The notes: generated by a model from the letters alone, not told the origin. Positions 36,768-45,980 are shown, numbered from the stretch's first letter. The stretch is 64,000 nt of DNA from an uncultured Bacteroidales bacterium (GCA_949289565.1 CASEOO010000008.1:1-64000); one strand, 5' to 3'. Translations and numbers: made by a program.

Positions 36768-37727
36768 CTACATCAGCCCTTTGCCAGTCTTCTGAATCTT
36801 TCCGTCAGCCGCCAGGCGCTGTATGACACGGTCCAGGATGCCGTTCACGAACAGCTTGCTTTTAGGCGTCCCGAAATACTTCGATATCTCGACATATTCG
36901 TTTATGGTGACTTTCACCGGGATAGTAGGGAATGCCACTGCCTCTGCCATACCCTGAATTATCAGGCACATGTCGGTGGAAACTATACGGTCATTGTCCC
37001 AGTTCGACACTGACTCAGCCACCATGTCCCAATATTTCTTGTAATTGACATATGCGGCGCGAAGCAGATTCCTGGCGAAAAGCCTGTCGTCCTCTGTATC
37101 TTCACCTTTTCGCGTCTCGCTCAGGAACAGAGGCGGCAGCGACCATCTGGCACCCTTGCCCAATGAATCCAGCGTCTTGCATACATAAGTAAGGGAGTAA
37201 GGAAGATCTTCGCCCCAGTATATGGACATGGATTCCAGTATCTGCGACATCTCTTCACTTTCCGTGAACTCTTCCTCGAAAATATGCCGGAACAGAAGAC
37301 AGTCATTTTTAAGCGAGTATTCTTCTGACTCCATATATCTGGCATAATAGTCCTTCGTGATGACAGAAGCATACACTTTCCTCAGGAAGAGGTCGTAAGG
37401 CTCCCATGAAAATTTTTTCTTCTTGTATATCTTTTGAAAATCCGGATCTTCATCCAGAAGCCTGGACAACGCATTGTCCGCAAACTTTGTATTCGGATTC
37501 CGTTCTTCTTCAGTAGGATTGAACTTGTTTCTGCCAGCGTCGATCTTTTCTGCCGCTATAGCCGTGAGAGGCGACACTGCTCCAAGCATGAAAAGATACA
37601 AATCCCTGGCCGCCTCGCACGAAGACTCGAGATTCGCCTCAGCCTCAGCAAGAGAAGAATTCCCTTTCAATTCACTACAATACAATGTTTTAAAGACCTT
37701 TATCCTTAAAATACGTCTGTTAAGCAT
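36768..37727 (-). CDS. nusB: Transcription antitermination factor NusB (long form)
   Basis: Binds boxA RNA with S10 to allow rRNA antitermination. It is 319 residues, about twice E. coli NusB, as usual in Bacteroidetes: MLNRRILRIKVFKTLYC starts the fold, the extra N-terminal half is helical, and the C-terminal NusB core includes DNDRIVSTDMCLIIQGMAEA and VTINEYVEISKYFGTPKSKLFVNGILDRVI. It is first in the nusB-yajC-ybbR-coaE run, divergent from the DUF3276 gene. Confidence 0.94.
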   Translation of the reverse strand: MLNRRILRIKVFKTLYCSELKGNSSLAEAEANLESSCEAARDLYLFMLGAVSPLTAIAAEKIDAGRNKFNPTEEERNPNTKFADNALSRLLDEDPDFQKIYKKKKFSWEPYDLFLRKVYASVITKDYYARYMESEEYSLKNDCLLFRHIFEEEFTESEEMSQILESMSIYWGEDLPYSLTYVCKTLDSLGKGARWSLPPLFLSETRKGEDTEDDRLFARNLLRAAYVNYKKYWDMVAESVSNWDNDRIVSTDMCLIIQGMAEAVAFPTIPVKVTINEYVEISKYFGTPKSKLFVNGILDRVIQRLAADGKIQKTGKGLM

Positions 37728-37778
37728 ACTATAGAGTCAAATTTTCGACAAAGATAATCTCATTTTCAGAAAAAACCC

Positions 37779-37786
37779 TATCTTTG
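37779..37786 (+). promoter_or_regulatory. Promoter -7 element of the DUF3276 gene
   Basis: TATCTTTG fits TAnnTTTG, 25 nt before the ATG at 37812. No good -33 box is seen. Confidence 0.45.
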
Positions 37787-37811
37787 TAAAGTTTTACTAA
37801 AAAAATTTGCA

Positions 37812-38165
37812 ATGTACAGCGAGGATTTTGACGAAGCCAATGCTCAGGAGCGTGGTGATGATGTTTACTCAAGGCAGGTCAGGGCAGGAAAACGCACCTA
37901 CTTCTTTGATGTAAAGGCTACGAGAGGGAACGACTATTACTTGACCATCACAGAAAGCAAGCGCAGAGTAGAAAAAGACGGACGTTTCGCATATGACAAA
38001 CATAAGATTTTCCTGTACAAGGAAGATTTTGAGAAATTCGCCAGCACGTTCCAGGAAATGGTAGATTATATCAAGGCCAACTGCCCTGTCCAGAATCAGG
38101 ATTCGCCAGAGAAAGGAGAAGGAGACGGCACTTACAAATCAAGCATTTCTTTCGACGAATTGTAG
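37812..38165 (+). CDS. DUF3276 / PUR-like nucleic-acid-binding protein
   Basis: A 117-residue protein of the bacterial PUR-alpha-like family, which forms Whirly-like dimers that bind RNA or single-stranded DNA. YSRQVRAGKRTYFFDVKATRGNDYYLTITESKRR is the conserved core; the C-terminal tail is acidic and polar. Its stop overlaps the GTG start of nadE by one base, so the two are probably coupled. Confidence 0.9.
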   Translation: MYSEDFDEANAQERGDDVYSRQVRAGKRTYFFDVKATRGNDYYLTITESKRRVEKDGRFAYDKHKIFLYKEDFEKFASTFQEMVDYIKANCPVQNQDSPEKGEGDGTYKSSISFDEL

Positions 38166-40198
38166 TGAAAGACTACGGTTTTATCCGTGTGGCCGCCGCT
38201 ATTCCTGCTGTGAGGGTGGCTGACACGGAAGCGAATGTCGCTGAAATATGCAGGATGACAGGGGAAGCGGAGGCTGAAAAAGCATCAATCGTCCTCTTTC
38301 CGGAACTTGCTGTCACAGGATATACATGCGGAGACCTTTTCGGGCAGCAGGCACTCATTGACGCGGCGGAAGCCGGCGTCAAAAAAATTATGGAATACAC
38401 GCGAGGCAAGGCTATAACAGTAGTTGCAGGTGTTCCTGTCAGATTCAGAGGCAGATTGTACAACTGCGCGGCCGTCATCCGCAACGGGAATCTCAAAGGC
38501 CTTGTCCCGAAAATCTGGCTCCCGACATACAACGAATTCTATGAAGGCCGCTGGTTCAGCTCAGGCAGGGATTTCATGTCACCTTGCACTGGAATCTCAG
38601 GAAGATTTCTGGTGAACGGCAAAGATACTGTAAGGGAAGGATGGTGCGCAGAAATAAAATATGCAGGATTCAGATGCAACATCTCGCCTAATCTTATTTT
38701 CGAGACAGGAAACACATCGTTCGGCATTGAAATCTGCGAAGATATGTGGACGCCGATTCCGCCTTCATCATATCTGGCCCTCGCCGGCGCCCAGCTTATA
38801 CTGAACCCTTCTGCCAGCAATGACCTGCTGTCCAAACATGAATACAGAAAAAGCCTCGTAAGCCAGCAGTCTGCAAGAAACGTCTGCGGCTACGTATATT
38901 GTTCGTCCGGCTTTGGTGAATCAACCCAGGATGCAGTATACGGAGGGGCGTCGCTGATATTTGAAAATGGGTCGAAACTGTCTGAAAACGAACGCTTCAG
39001 CACAGAGCCTTCGCTCAACTTTGCAGATATAGACATAGAACGCCTTGACACCCAGAGGCAGAAAATAAACACATTCGCCGCGTTGGCTCCAGACGGGACT
39101 CCTGCTACAGCATATGACAGGCTTTATTCGCGGGTGAATTTAGGAAAGGCCGCGGAAACCGACTTCGGGCAGAAGCTGTACAGGCATATCGACCCGCATC
39201 CTTTCGTACCTGAAGGAAATCCTGCCGAGACAGACGCCAGATGCAAGGAAATCATTTCCATTCAGGTGACAGGCCTGGCATCCAGACTTGCACATATAGG
39301 ATGCAAATCCGCCGTCATAGGAATTTCCGGAGGGCTGGACAGCACCCTGGCTCTTCTGGTGACAGCGCTGGCATTCGACAAGCTCGGATGGGACAGGAAA
39401 CGGATAATAGGCATCACCATGCCCGGCTACGGCACCACCGACAGGACGCACGGGAACGCTGTGGACCTGATGGAAGCGCTCGGCGTGACTGAAAGAGAAA
39501 TATCAATCGCCGCCGCTTGCGACAGGCATTTCGCAGACATCGGACATGACAAGAGCATCCACGACATCACATACGAAAATTCTCAGGCCAGGGAAAGGAC
39601 ACAGATACTGATGGATGTGGCAAACCAGGCAGGCGGTATAGTTATAGGCACTGGCGACCTGTCAGAACTGGCGCTTGGATGGGCTACATACAACGGCGAC
39701 CATATGTCCATGTACGGAGTGAATGCCAGCATTCCGAAGACCCTTATCCGCCATCTTGTGAAATGGGCGGCGGAAAATCATTTCGGAAACGAAGGCCGAG
39801 GAGACAAAAAAAACTCGAGAGACATACTTCTCGACATCATAGACACGCCTATAAGTCCGGAACTGCTTCCTGCTGACGAACAGGGGCAAATCAGCCAGAA
39901 AACAGAAGACATCGTAGGTCCATATGAACTTCACGACTTCTTCCTCTATCATATTTTCCGCTCTGGATACTCGCCTGAAAAGATATTCTTCCTCGCATGC
40001 AAGGCATTCGGAGAGACATACGGAGAAGAGACTGTAAAAAAATGGCTGAAGACCTTCATCAAAAGATTCTTCAGCCAGCAGTTCAAACGCTCCTGCCTCC
40101 CTGACGGCCCTAAAGTGGGCAGCGTTTCGCTCTCGCCGCGCGGAGACTGGAGGATGCCGTCAGATGCCAAGCCGGATCAATTCCTCAAACAGCTTTGA
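38165..40198 (+). CDS. nadE: Glutamine-dependent NAD(+) synthase
   Basis: Makes NAD from deamido-NAD, with glutamine as nitrogen donor. The N-terminal nitrilase-type glutaminase (about 1-290) shows LFPELAVTGYTCGDL (Glu), a PKIWLPTYNEFYEGRWF lysine region and FGIEICEDMW (Cys). The C-terminal synthetase has the P-loop VIGISGGLDSTLALL and GTGDLSELALGW. It starts with GTG at 38165 on the last base of the upstream stop and has 677 residues. The 3' end overlaps the convergent pnp gene by 39 nt. Confidence 0.96.
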   Translation: MKDYGFIRVAAAIPAVRVADTEANVAEICRMTGEAEAEKASIVLFPELAVTGYTCGDLFGQQALIDAAEAGVKKIMEYTRGKAITVVAGVPVRFRGRLYNCAAVIRNGNLKGLVPKIWLPTYNEFYEGRWFSSGRDFMSPCTGISGRFLVNGKDTVREGWCAEIKYAGFRCNISPNLIFETGNTSFGIEICEDMWTPIPPSSYLALAGAQLILNPSASNDLLSKHEYRKSLVSQQSARNVCGYVYCSSGFGESTQDAVYGGASLIFENGSKLSENERFSTEPSLNFADIDIERLDTQRQKINTFAALAPDGTPATAYDRLYSRVNLGKAAETDFGQKLYRHIDPHPFVPEGNPAETDARCKEIISIQVTGLASRLAHIGCKSAVIGISGGLDSTLALLVTALAFDKLGWDRKRIIGITMPGYGTTDRTHGNAVDLMEALGVTEREISIAAACDRHFADIGHDKSIHDITYENSQARERTQILMDVANQAGGIVIGTGDLSELALGWATYNGDHMSMYGVNASIPKTLIRHLVKWAAENHFGNEGRGDKKNSRDILLDIIDTPISPELLPADEQGQISQKTEDIVGPYELHDFFLYHIFRSGYSPEKIFFLACKAFGETYGEETVKKWLKTFIKRFFSQQFKRSCLPDGPKVGSVSLSPRGDWRMPSDAKPDQFLKQL

Positions 40199-40990
40199 CA
40201 TTCTGTCGGCGGCGGCGTCAGCAGCGGCCACCACATCGTCGCCATTGTTCTCATAATCATCCGCATAGTCATCGTGTGCCTCGTTCGTGATCACAGACAT
40301 CCCGAACACAGGAATAGACGCATGGCGCGCCGCTATCACTTCAGGAATAGTGGACATTCCCACAGCGTCAGCGCCGATGAGGCGGAAGTATTTGTACTCC
40401 GCCGGCGTTTCGTATGAAGGGCCTGTCCCTGCCAGATAAACGCCTTTCTTCACATCAATCCCGAGAGAAGCGGCTATAGATTCTGCAGACTTGATCAGTG
40501 CAGGGTCATACGGCCTGGTCATATCAGGAAAGCGAGGCCCGAACTCATCAAGATTCTGTCCTACCAGCGGATTCGGGAGCAGATTTATATGGTCTCTGAT
40601 GATCATCAGGTCGCCAACCTTGAAATCGAAATTCACGCCTCCGGCAGCATTGGACACAAACAGATATTTTATGCCCAGCTTCACCATCACCCGTATAGGC
40701 AGGACCACCAGCTCCATCGGATAGCCTTCGTAATAATGGAAGCGGCCCTGCATCGCTATCACGGTCTTTCCTCCGAGCTGTCCGGCTATGAAATTCCCCT
40801 TATGCCCTATCGCTGTAGATACAGGGAAACCAGGAATCTCCCTGTACGGCACCACTGTCTGGCCGGAAATCTTGTCTGCAAGCTTCCCCAGGCCGCTGCC
40901 CAGAACGATTCCCACCACAGGCTCCTTTGAGCCCAGCCTGCCTTTAAGATAATCCACGGCATTGTTTATTCTTTCCATTCTCTGATCCAT
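40160..40990 (-). CDS. Purine nucleoside phosphorylase
   Basis: Phosphorolysis of inosine and guanosine for purine salvage, trimeric PNP/MTAP family. The visible blocks are VGIVLGSGLGKLADKI, MQGRFHYYEGYP, SNAAGGVNFDFKVGDLMIIRDHI, GTGPSYETPAE (with the Glu that binds the purine) and GMSTIPEVIAARH; asparagine follows in SVITNEAHDDY. It has 276 residues; an ATG four codons in (40978) is also possible. It lies 48 nt after the adenosine-type deaminase gene on the same strand, which suggests a salvage operon. Confidence 0.94.
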   Translation of the reverse strand: MDQRMERINNAVDYLKGRLGSKEPVVGIVLGSGLGKLADKISGQTVVPYREIPGFPVSTAIGHKGNFIAGQLGGKTVIAMQGRFHYYEGYPMELVVLPIRVMVKLGIKYLFVSNAAGGVNFDFKVGDLMIIRDHINLLPNPLVGQNLDEFGPRFPDMTRPYDPALIKSAESIAASLGIDVKKGVYLAGTGPSYETPAEYKYFRLIGADAVGMSTIPEVIAARHASIPVFGMSVITNEAHDDYADDYENNGDDVVAAADAAADRMSKLFEELIRLGI

Positions 40991-41038
40991 ATCTATGAAT
41001 TTAAAGTTAAAGAGTCTTGAATACAGCCTTCATGCATC

Positions 41039-42298
41039 TCAGTCCAGCCTGGACAGTACTTTTCTGGCTTCCGCCAATATTTCATCCTCCCCCGGCACGG
41101 CCCTGTCGCGCATCACGAACTTTCCGTCACAAATCATAGAGCAGATGCTGTCGCTATGTGCAGAATAAACGAAGTTCGCCATAAAAGGAGCTCTGGACAG
41201 GAAGAAACTGCTGTCCGTGTCCACAATAATGATGTCGGCCAGGGCGCCCTTTTCGATGCGTCCGGAACATATTCCCAGAGCTTTGGCAGGATTCACCGAG
41301 GCCATCGCAAAAAGCTCGTCAAGAGGCATCGCCGCAGGGTCGCATCTCCAGGCTTTCTGCACCAGCGCGGCAGTTTTCATCGCCTCCAGAAGATCAAGAT
41401 TGTTCGATGAAGCGCATCCGTCGGTCCCGATGCACAGATTGACCCCGGCCCCCTTCAATTCATTATAAAGGAAACGATACCCGGATGCGAGCTTAAGATT
41501 TGAATTGATATTGTGAACGCAGCTCACTCCCCTGCCTGCCAGAATTCTGATATCATCCTCGTCAAGCCATAGAGCATGCGCGGCAATGACATCCGGGCCA
41601 AGAACCCCAAGACTGTCAAGATACGCCACCGGGCTCATGCCATGCGAGGCACGGCAATCCCGAACCTCCTTCTCGGTCTCGCACAGATGCACATTCAGCT
41701 TCAGCCCATGGGCTCTGGCAAAGTCGGCGGCCCAGACAATCTGCCTCTCACTCACCGAATACACGGAATGCACAGCCACTGAAAAACCTATCGTCGAAGG
41801 CCACGAAAGCGACTCCTCATATACCTCCTGGCATTCACGCCTCTGCCTGTCAGCTGTGGCTGGGTCATAGTGGTCGAGATGAACATACGACAGCACTGCC
41901 CTCAGCCCCATTTCCCTGACAGCCTGCGCCGCCGCCGGGACTCTCCAGTACTGGTCCAGAAAAGCCGATGTTCCTGTCCTTATCATCTCCAGGCACGCCA
42001 CCTTGGCCGCCCAATATATGAATTCATCGTCTATCTTCTCCTCCTCAGCCCAGATCTTGTTTATCCAGTCCTGAAAACAAATATCCTCTCCCACACCCCT
42101 GAAAAGGGTCATAGAGGCATGCGTATGGGCATTTATCATGCCTGGAAGCGCCGTCTTTCCGCGGCAGTCCACGGCTTCGTAATTTTCATCAGGCCTGCCT
42201 GCCCCTGCCGGGGCAATATCAGAAATGACATTGCCTTTTATATAAATATCGCAATCCTTTCCATCCGATATTATATTCCTTAACAGAATCCCGTCCAT
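41039..42298 (-). CDS. Amidohydrolase, MTA/SAH deaminase family
   Basis: A 419-residue metal-dependent deaminase with Zn ligands in MINAHTHASM, HLCETEKE (His, Glu), AHALWLDEDDI and GTDGCASSNN. This set fits 5-methylthioadenosine/S-adenosylhomocysteine deaminases (MtaD), which act on adenosine derivatives; related members use other substrates such as chlorinated triazines or guanine. The following PNP gene supports a purine salvage role. Confidence 0.88.
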   Translation of the reverse strand: MDGILLRNIISDGKDCDIYIKGNVISDIAPAGAGRPDENYEAVDCRGKTALPGMINAHTHASMTLFRGVGEDICFQDWINKIWAEEEKIDDEFIYWAAKVACLEMIRTGTSAFLDQYWRVPAAAQAVREMGLRAVLSYVHLDHYDPATADRQRRECQEVYEESLSWPSTIGFSVAVHSVYSVSERQIVWAADFARAHGLKLNVHLCETEKEVRDCRASHGMSPVAYLDSLGVLGPDVIAAHALWLDEDDIRILAGRGVSCVHNINSNLKLASGYRFLYNELKGAGVNLCIGTDGCASSNNLDLLEAMKTAALVQKAWRCDPAAMPLDELFAMASVNPAKALGICSGRIEKGALADIIIVDTDSSFFLSRAPFMANFVYSAHSDSICSMICDGKFVMRDRAVPGEDEILAEARKVLSRLD

Positions 42299-42352
42299 AC
42301 AATGAAAGTCGAAAAATCTCTGCTAATATAATCAAAAATTACGCATTTTTTG

Positions 42353-42360
42353 TAAATTTG
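42353..42360 (+). promoter_or_regulatory. Promoter -7 element of the oxidoreductase operon
   Basis: TAAATTTG fits TAnnTTTG 31 nt upstream of the ferredoxin-like start. No clear -33 element is seen. Confidence 0.45.
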
Positions 42361-42391
42361 AACCTCATTACAAATTTTAAAAAAGTTTAAA

Positions 42392-42610
42392 ATGGCATTC
42401 AAAGGGACTATAGAAATTGATACTCAAAGGTGCAAAGGGTGCTCCGTATGTATCGAAAACTGCCCGAACAAATGCATCCGCCTGTCAAAATCCGTAAACA
42501 GCAAAGGATACAGATTCGCAGAACTGGCGAATGACGGATGCATCGGATGCGCGAGCTGCGCTATAGTATGTCCGGATTCGGTAATCACAGTTTACAGGAC
42601 TAAAATCTAA
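42392..42610 (+). CDS. 4Fe-4S ferredoxin-type subunit of 2-oxoacid oxidoreductase
   Basis: A 72-residue delta-type subunit with two cluster motifs, CKGCSVCIENCPNKC and CIGCASCAIVCP. It would carry electrons from the oxidative decarboxylation of a 2-oxoacid to ferredoxin. It is followed after 5 nt by the alpha subunit. Confidence 0.93.
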   Translation: MAFKGTIEIDTQRCKGCSVCIENCPNKCIRLSKSVNSKGYRFAELANDGCIGCASCAIVCPDSVITVYRTKI

Positions 42611-42615
42611 GAGAT

Positions 42616-43698
42616 ATGGCAGAAAAAATATTGATGAAAGGAAACGAAGCGATAGCATTTTCTGCTATACGCAACGGAGTGGACGGATACTTCGGCTATC
42701 CTATCACGCCTCAGTCAGAAGTGATGGAGACGCTGATGAAAGAAAAGCCATGGGAAACCACCGGCATGGTGGTGCTGCAGGCCGAAAGCGAGCTCTCATC
42801 CATAAATATGGTATATGGAGGCGCCAGCTGCGGGAAAAAAGTGATGACTTCATCCAGCAGTCCAGGCATAAGCCTCATGTGCGAGGGAATCAGCTACATA
42901 GCAGGAGCTGAACTCCCGTGCGTGATAGTGGACGTGATGCGCGGAGGCCCAGGCCTCGGCACTATCCAGCCAAGCCAGAGCGACTATTTCCAGACCGTGA
43001 AGGGAGGCGGGCACGGAGACTACCACAGCATAGTGATAGCGCCTGCATCAGCACAGGACATGTACGACTTTGTGGACTGGGGGTTTGATCTGGCATTCAA
43101 ATACAGGACTCCGGTGATAGTCCTGGCAGACGGCATCATCGGCCAGCTGATGGAAAAAGTGGAGCTTCACCCGATGAAGCCAAGGCGCACGGCAGAAGAA
43201 ATTCTCAGAGATGCTCCATGGGCCACTACCGGCAAGCCTGCAGGAAGGGAAAGGAATGTCATCACCTCTCTTTCTCTCGATGCAGACACTCAGGAAGCCT
43301 TCAACCAGAAGCTTCTCGCCAAATATGAGGCCATAAAGGCCAATGAGGTCAAATTCAGCGAATACCTCACATCTGACGCCGAATATCTGTTCGTGGCATT
43401 CGGATGCTCGTCCAGAATATGCGAGGCTGCCGTTGACATCCTCAGAGAAGAAGGGATCAAGGCCGGGCTCATCCGTCCGATCACATTGTTCCCGTTCCCG
43501 GAAAAAGAACTGAACAGGCTGGCAGGGCAAGTCAAGAGCATGATGAGCATAGAGCTGAGCCTCGGCCAGATGGTGGAAGATGTCAGGCTGGCGGCCGACG
43601 GCCAATGCCCTGTAGGATTCTACGGCAGGCAGGGAGGAAACATATTCACCCCTGAAGAAATCGTAGAAGAGTTCAAAAAGTTCAACAAATTAAGCTGA
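42616..43698 (+). CDS. vorB: 2-oxoacid:ferredoxin oxidoreductase, alpha subunit (VorB/KorA type)
   Basis: The pyrimidine-binding half of an anaerobic ketoacid oxidoreductase that makes acyl-CoA from a 2-oxoacid, CoA and ferredoxin. KGNEAIAFSAIRNGVDGYFGYPITPQSEV starts the domain; VDVMRGGPGLGTIQPSQSDYFQ is the signature. The length of 360 residues fits the VorB/KorA group. Branched-chain 2-oxoacids or 2-oxoglutarate are both possible; the substrate is inferred from family naming only. It lies 7 nt before the beta subunit. Confidence 0.93.
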   Translation: MAEKILMKGNEAIAFSAIRNGVDGYFGYPITPQSEVMETLMKEKPWETTGMVVLQAESELSSINMVYGGASCGKKVMTSSSSPGISLMCEGISYIAGAELPCVIVDVMRGGPGLGTIQPSQSDYFQTVKGGGHGDYHSIVIAPASAQDMYDFVDWGFDLAFKYRTPVIVLADGIIGQLMEKVELHPMKPRRTAEEILRDAPWATTGKPAGRERNVITSLSLDADTQEAFNQKLLAKYEAIKANEVKFSEYLTSDAEYLFVAFGCSSRICEAAVDILREEGIKAGLIRPITLFPFPEKELNRLAGQVKSMMSIELSLGQMVEDVRLAADGQCPVGFYGRQGGNIFTPEEIVEEFKKFNKLS

Positions 43699-43705
43699 CG
43701 GAATC

Positions 43706-44473
43706 ATGGAGAACCTGGATATAATGAAGCCGGAGAACATAGTCTACAAGAAGCCGGCACTGCTTACAGACAACATCATGCACTATTGTCCCGGATGCTC
43801 GCATGGAACAGTGCATAAACTGATAGCAGAGGTCATCGAGGAAATGGGAATTCAAGACCGGACTATCGGTGTCAGCCCTGTGGGATGTTCTGTATTTGCA
43901 TACAACTACATCGATATTGACTGGCAGGAAGCCGCCCACGGCCGTGCACCAGCGCTGGCCACAGCGGCCAAGCGCCTCTGCCCTGACAAATATGTATTCA
44001 CATATCAGGGAGACGGCGACCTCGCATCCATCGGCACCGCCGAAATTATTCATGCATGCAGCCGGGGAGAAAATATAGTGGTGATATTCATCAACAACGG
44101 CATTTACGGCATGACAGGAGGGCAGATGGCGCCTACTACCCTGCTCGGGATGAAGACTTCCACTACGCCTTACGGAAGAGATCCGAAGCTTAACGGCTTC
44201 CCTCTGAAAATCACCGAAATGCTGGCTGCGCTGGACGGCACTGCCTACATCACAAGACAGTCTGTACACACAGCCGCGGCGGCGCGCAAAGCAAAAAACG
44301 CCATCAGGAAGGGGTTCGAATACAGCGCAAAAAACATAGGACTGTCATTCATAGAAATAGTTTCTACCTGCAATTCAGGGTGGAAGCTTTCCCCTGTAGA
44401 GGCCAATAAATGGATGACAGAACACATGTTTGCGAAATACCCTGTCGGCGACATCAAGGATGTCCTCAAATGA
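43706..44473 (+). CDS. 2-oxoacid:ferredoxin oxidoreductase, beta subunit (TPP-binding)
   Basis: A 255-residue thiamine-diphosphate subunit. HYCPGCSHGTVHKLIAEV binds near the cofactor, and GDGDLASIGTAEIIHACSRGENIVVIFINNGIYGMTGGQMAPTT is the TPP motif region with the Mg-binding GDGD-x-NN. It forms the active site with the alpha subunit. A 130-nt structured spacer separates it from the gamma gene. Confidence 0.95.
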   Translation: MENLDIMKPENIVYKKPALLTDNIMHYCPGCSHGTVHKLIAEVIEEMGIQDRTIGVSPVGCSVFAYNYIDIDWQEAAHGRAPALATAAKRLCPDKYVFTYQGDGDLASIGTAEIIHACSRGENIVVIFINNGIYGMTGGQMAPTTLLGMKTSTTPYGRDPKLNGFPLKITEMLAALDGTAYITRQSVHTAAAARKAKNAIRKGFEYSAKNIGLSFIEIVSTCNSGWKLSPVEANKWMTEHMFAKYPVGDIKDVLK

Positions 44474-44485
44474 ACGAAACATTTT

Positions 44486-44597
44486 TGAATTATTTTGTGC
44501 GAGAGCAAGGCGGACGAACGACGAGCGCCGCAGTTACCTTCCGGTAATGAGGACGTGAGGAGGTGAAGTCCAACGATGCTGTCGCGAAAAAGAAACA
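44486..44597 (+). repeat. Palindromic element inside the oxidoreductase operon
   Basis: GCGAGAGCA (44499-44507) and TGCTGTCGC (44577-44585) form the base of a long stem with one mismatch; T-rich and A-rich flanks extend it. Inside are TTACC-TTCC-GGTAA (44534-44547) and GGCG/CGCC pairs. The unit of about 90-110 nt has no ORF and looks like a dispersed intergenic repeat rather than a simple spacer. Confidence 0.55.
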
Positions 44598-44603
44598 AAA
44601 ATT

Positions 44604-45158
44604 ATGAAGGAAGAAATAATAATAGCAGGCTTCGGAGGCCAAGGCGTGCTCTCAATGGGAAAAATTCTGGCTTATTCAGCCATAATGCAGGACCTGGAAG
44701 TGACATGGATGCCTTCGTATGGCCCGGAAATGAGGGGTGGCACAGCCAATGTGTGCGTAATTGTAAGCGACAGGAAAATTAGCTCGCCGATCATTACGAA
44801 ATATGATACTGCTGTGATATTGAATCAGCAGTCTATGGATAAATTTGAAGAAAAGGTGAAACCTGGGGGGCTGCTGCTGTATGATCCTAGCGGCATAACC
44901 AGGAAACCTGAAAGAACGGATATTACGATTTGCTCGATAGATGCCATAGAAGTAGCTGCAGAGCTGGGGAATGCCAAGGTGTATAATATGGCCGTGCTGG
45001 GAGGCTATTTGAAAATCAAGCCTTATTTGAAAATGGAGAATGTGGTGAAGGGGCTTGAGAAGTCTATTCCGGCCAGATATAGCGATTTGGTGCAGAAAAA
45101 CAGAGAGGCTATAGAAAAAGGCATGGAAAAGGTAAAAATCCTTTTTGAAAGCAAGTAG
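44604..45158 (+). CDS. 2-oxoacid:ferredoxin oxidoreductase, gamma subunit
   Basis: A 184-residue subunit with IIAGFGGQGVLSMGKILAYSA, the CoA-site fold start, and WMPSYGPEMRGGTANVCVIVS, the family signature. It completes the ferredoxin-alpha-beta-gamma operon. No RBS-like box is evident; the ATG at 44604 gives the conserved N-terminus. Confidence 0.94.
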   Translation: MKEEIIIAGFGGQGVLSMGKILAYSAIMQDLEVTWMPSYGPEMRGGTANVCVIVSDRKISSPIITKYDTAVILNQQSMDKFEEKVKPGGLLLYDPSGITRKPERTDITICSIDAIEVAAELGNAKVYNMAVLGGYLKIKPYLKMENVVKGLEKSIPARYSDLVQKNREAIEKGMEKVKILFESK

Positions 45159-45219
45159 TTTATTGTTTTTATCATAAGTTTTGCTAACTTTGCTTTGTAT
45201 TTTTGCATGAGACCTGAAT

Positions 45220-45489
45220 ATGCGCGAAGAGATTTGGCAGGATATTTACACTCTCATTTCATTGTATGAGAAATCGAAAAGGGACTGTGAGACCGCCAGA
45301 GAAGAACTTCAGCAGAAAGAGGCAAAACTGGAAGAATACAAGGAGCAGATCAAAGAGTTGGAAAAACAGATAGATAACTTGAAACTCAAGACCGCATTTC
45401 TTTCTACGTCGGGAGATGAAGAGGCGAAAGAGAAGATAGACAAGCTGATAAGGGAAATTGACAGATGCATAGCATTGCTTGAAGGGTGA
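45220..45489 (+). CDS. Small coiled-coil protein upstream of zapA
   Basis: 89 residues, almost entirely one predicted coiled coil (REELQQKEAKLEEYKEQIKELEKQIDNL), with no hydrophobic segment. Its end overlaps the zapA start by 11 nt. The position and shape suggest a division-associated partner (ZapB-like in form), but this is inference; I recognise no named family. Confidence 0.75.
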   Translation: MREEIWQDIYTLISLYEKSKRDCETAREELQQKEAKLEEYKEQIKELEKQIDNLKLKTAFLSTSGDEEAKEKIDKLIREIDRCIALLEG

Positions 45490-45784
45490 CATGGGACAGA
45501 GGATTACGATAAAGATACGTGACAGGAAATTCACTCTTGAGGCTGAAAGTCCAGAGATGGAGCACTATATCAGAGTTGCCGCGGAAAAAGTGGACGAAAA
45601 ATACTATGAATACTTGAAAATGTTTCCTGGAAAGACATCTGACGAAATACTTTCTTTTATCGCTCTGAACAGTTTTATCAGGATAGATGAGCTGGAGCGA
45701 GCCATTGAAGAGAAAAAGAAAGAGGAAGAGGATCTTCAGGCGAGACTGAGAAGTTATCTTGAAAATATTGAAAAAGAGATTTAG
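45479..45784 (+). CDS. zapA: Cell division protein ZapA
   Basis: A 101-residue protein that bundles FtsZ filaments at the division ring. The N-terminal globular part is ITIKIRDRKFTLEAESPEMEHYIRVAAEKVDEKYYEYL; the C-terminal half is a Glu/Lys coiled coil. The gene before it overlaps, and a candidate 6S RNA begins at its stop codon, a synteny known from other bacteria (zapA-ssrS). Confidence 0.88.
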   Translation: MKGDMGQRITIKIRDRKFTLEAESPEMEHYIRVAAEKVDEKYYEYLKMFPGKTSDEILSFIALNSFIRIDELERAIEEKKKEEEDLQARLRSYLENIEKEI

Positions 45785-45967
45785 CCGTCAGCTACTTATT
45801 TGCTGAAATCTACAATTGTACAAAGTAACCGAGTACACTCGAATGGGGATGACGGACCTAGGTGACCCGCATGGGGATTCCGCTTCGGCGGGACGGAGGA
45901 TATCAGAACCAGTTTTCGGAACTCAAATCTTATTTTTATAGGATTTTCTGAAATTTTGGCTGGCGGC
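45784..45967 (+). ncRNA. ssrS: Candidate 6S RNA
   Basis: The interval folds into a 6S-like rod of about 184 nt. GCCGTCAGC (45784-45792) pairs with GCTGGCGGC (45959-45967), with one wobble; ATTT/AAAT and then GAAATCTA (45805-45812) with TAGGATTTTC (45939-45948) continue the closing stem. A large central part with small hairpins (CGAGT/ACTCG; AGTT-TTCGG-AACT) follows, and a CCGC-TTCG-GCGG hairpin sits at 45880-45891. The zapA neighbour and the terminator at 45981 support it. I see the pairings; the identity is inferred from shape, length and synteny. Confidence 0.5.
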
Positions 45968-45980
45968 TTTAAAAATTCCG

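Noticed and set aside
42392..45158. Pyruvate:ferredoxin oxidoreductase
   Set aside because: Separate delta, alpha, beta and gamma genes in this order and size fit VorB/KorA-type enzymes; the large single-chain PFOR is absent.
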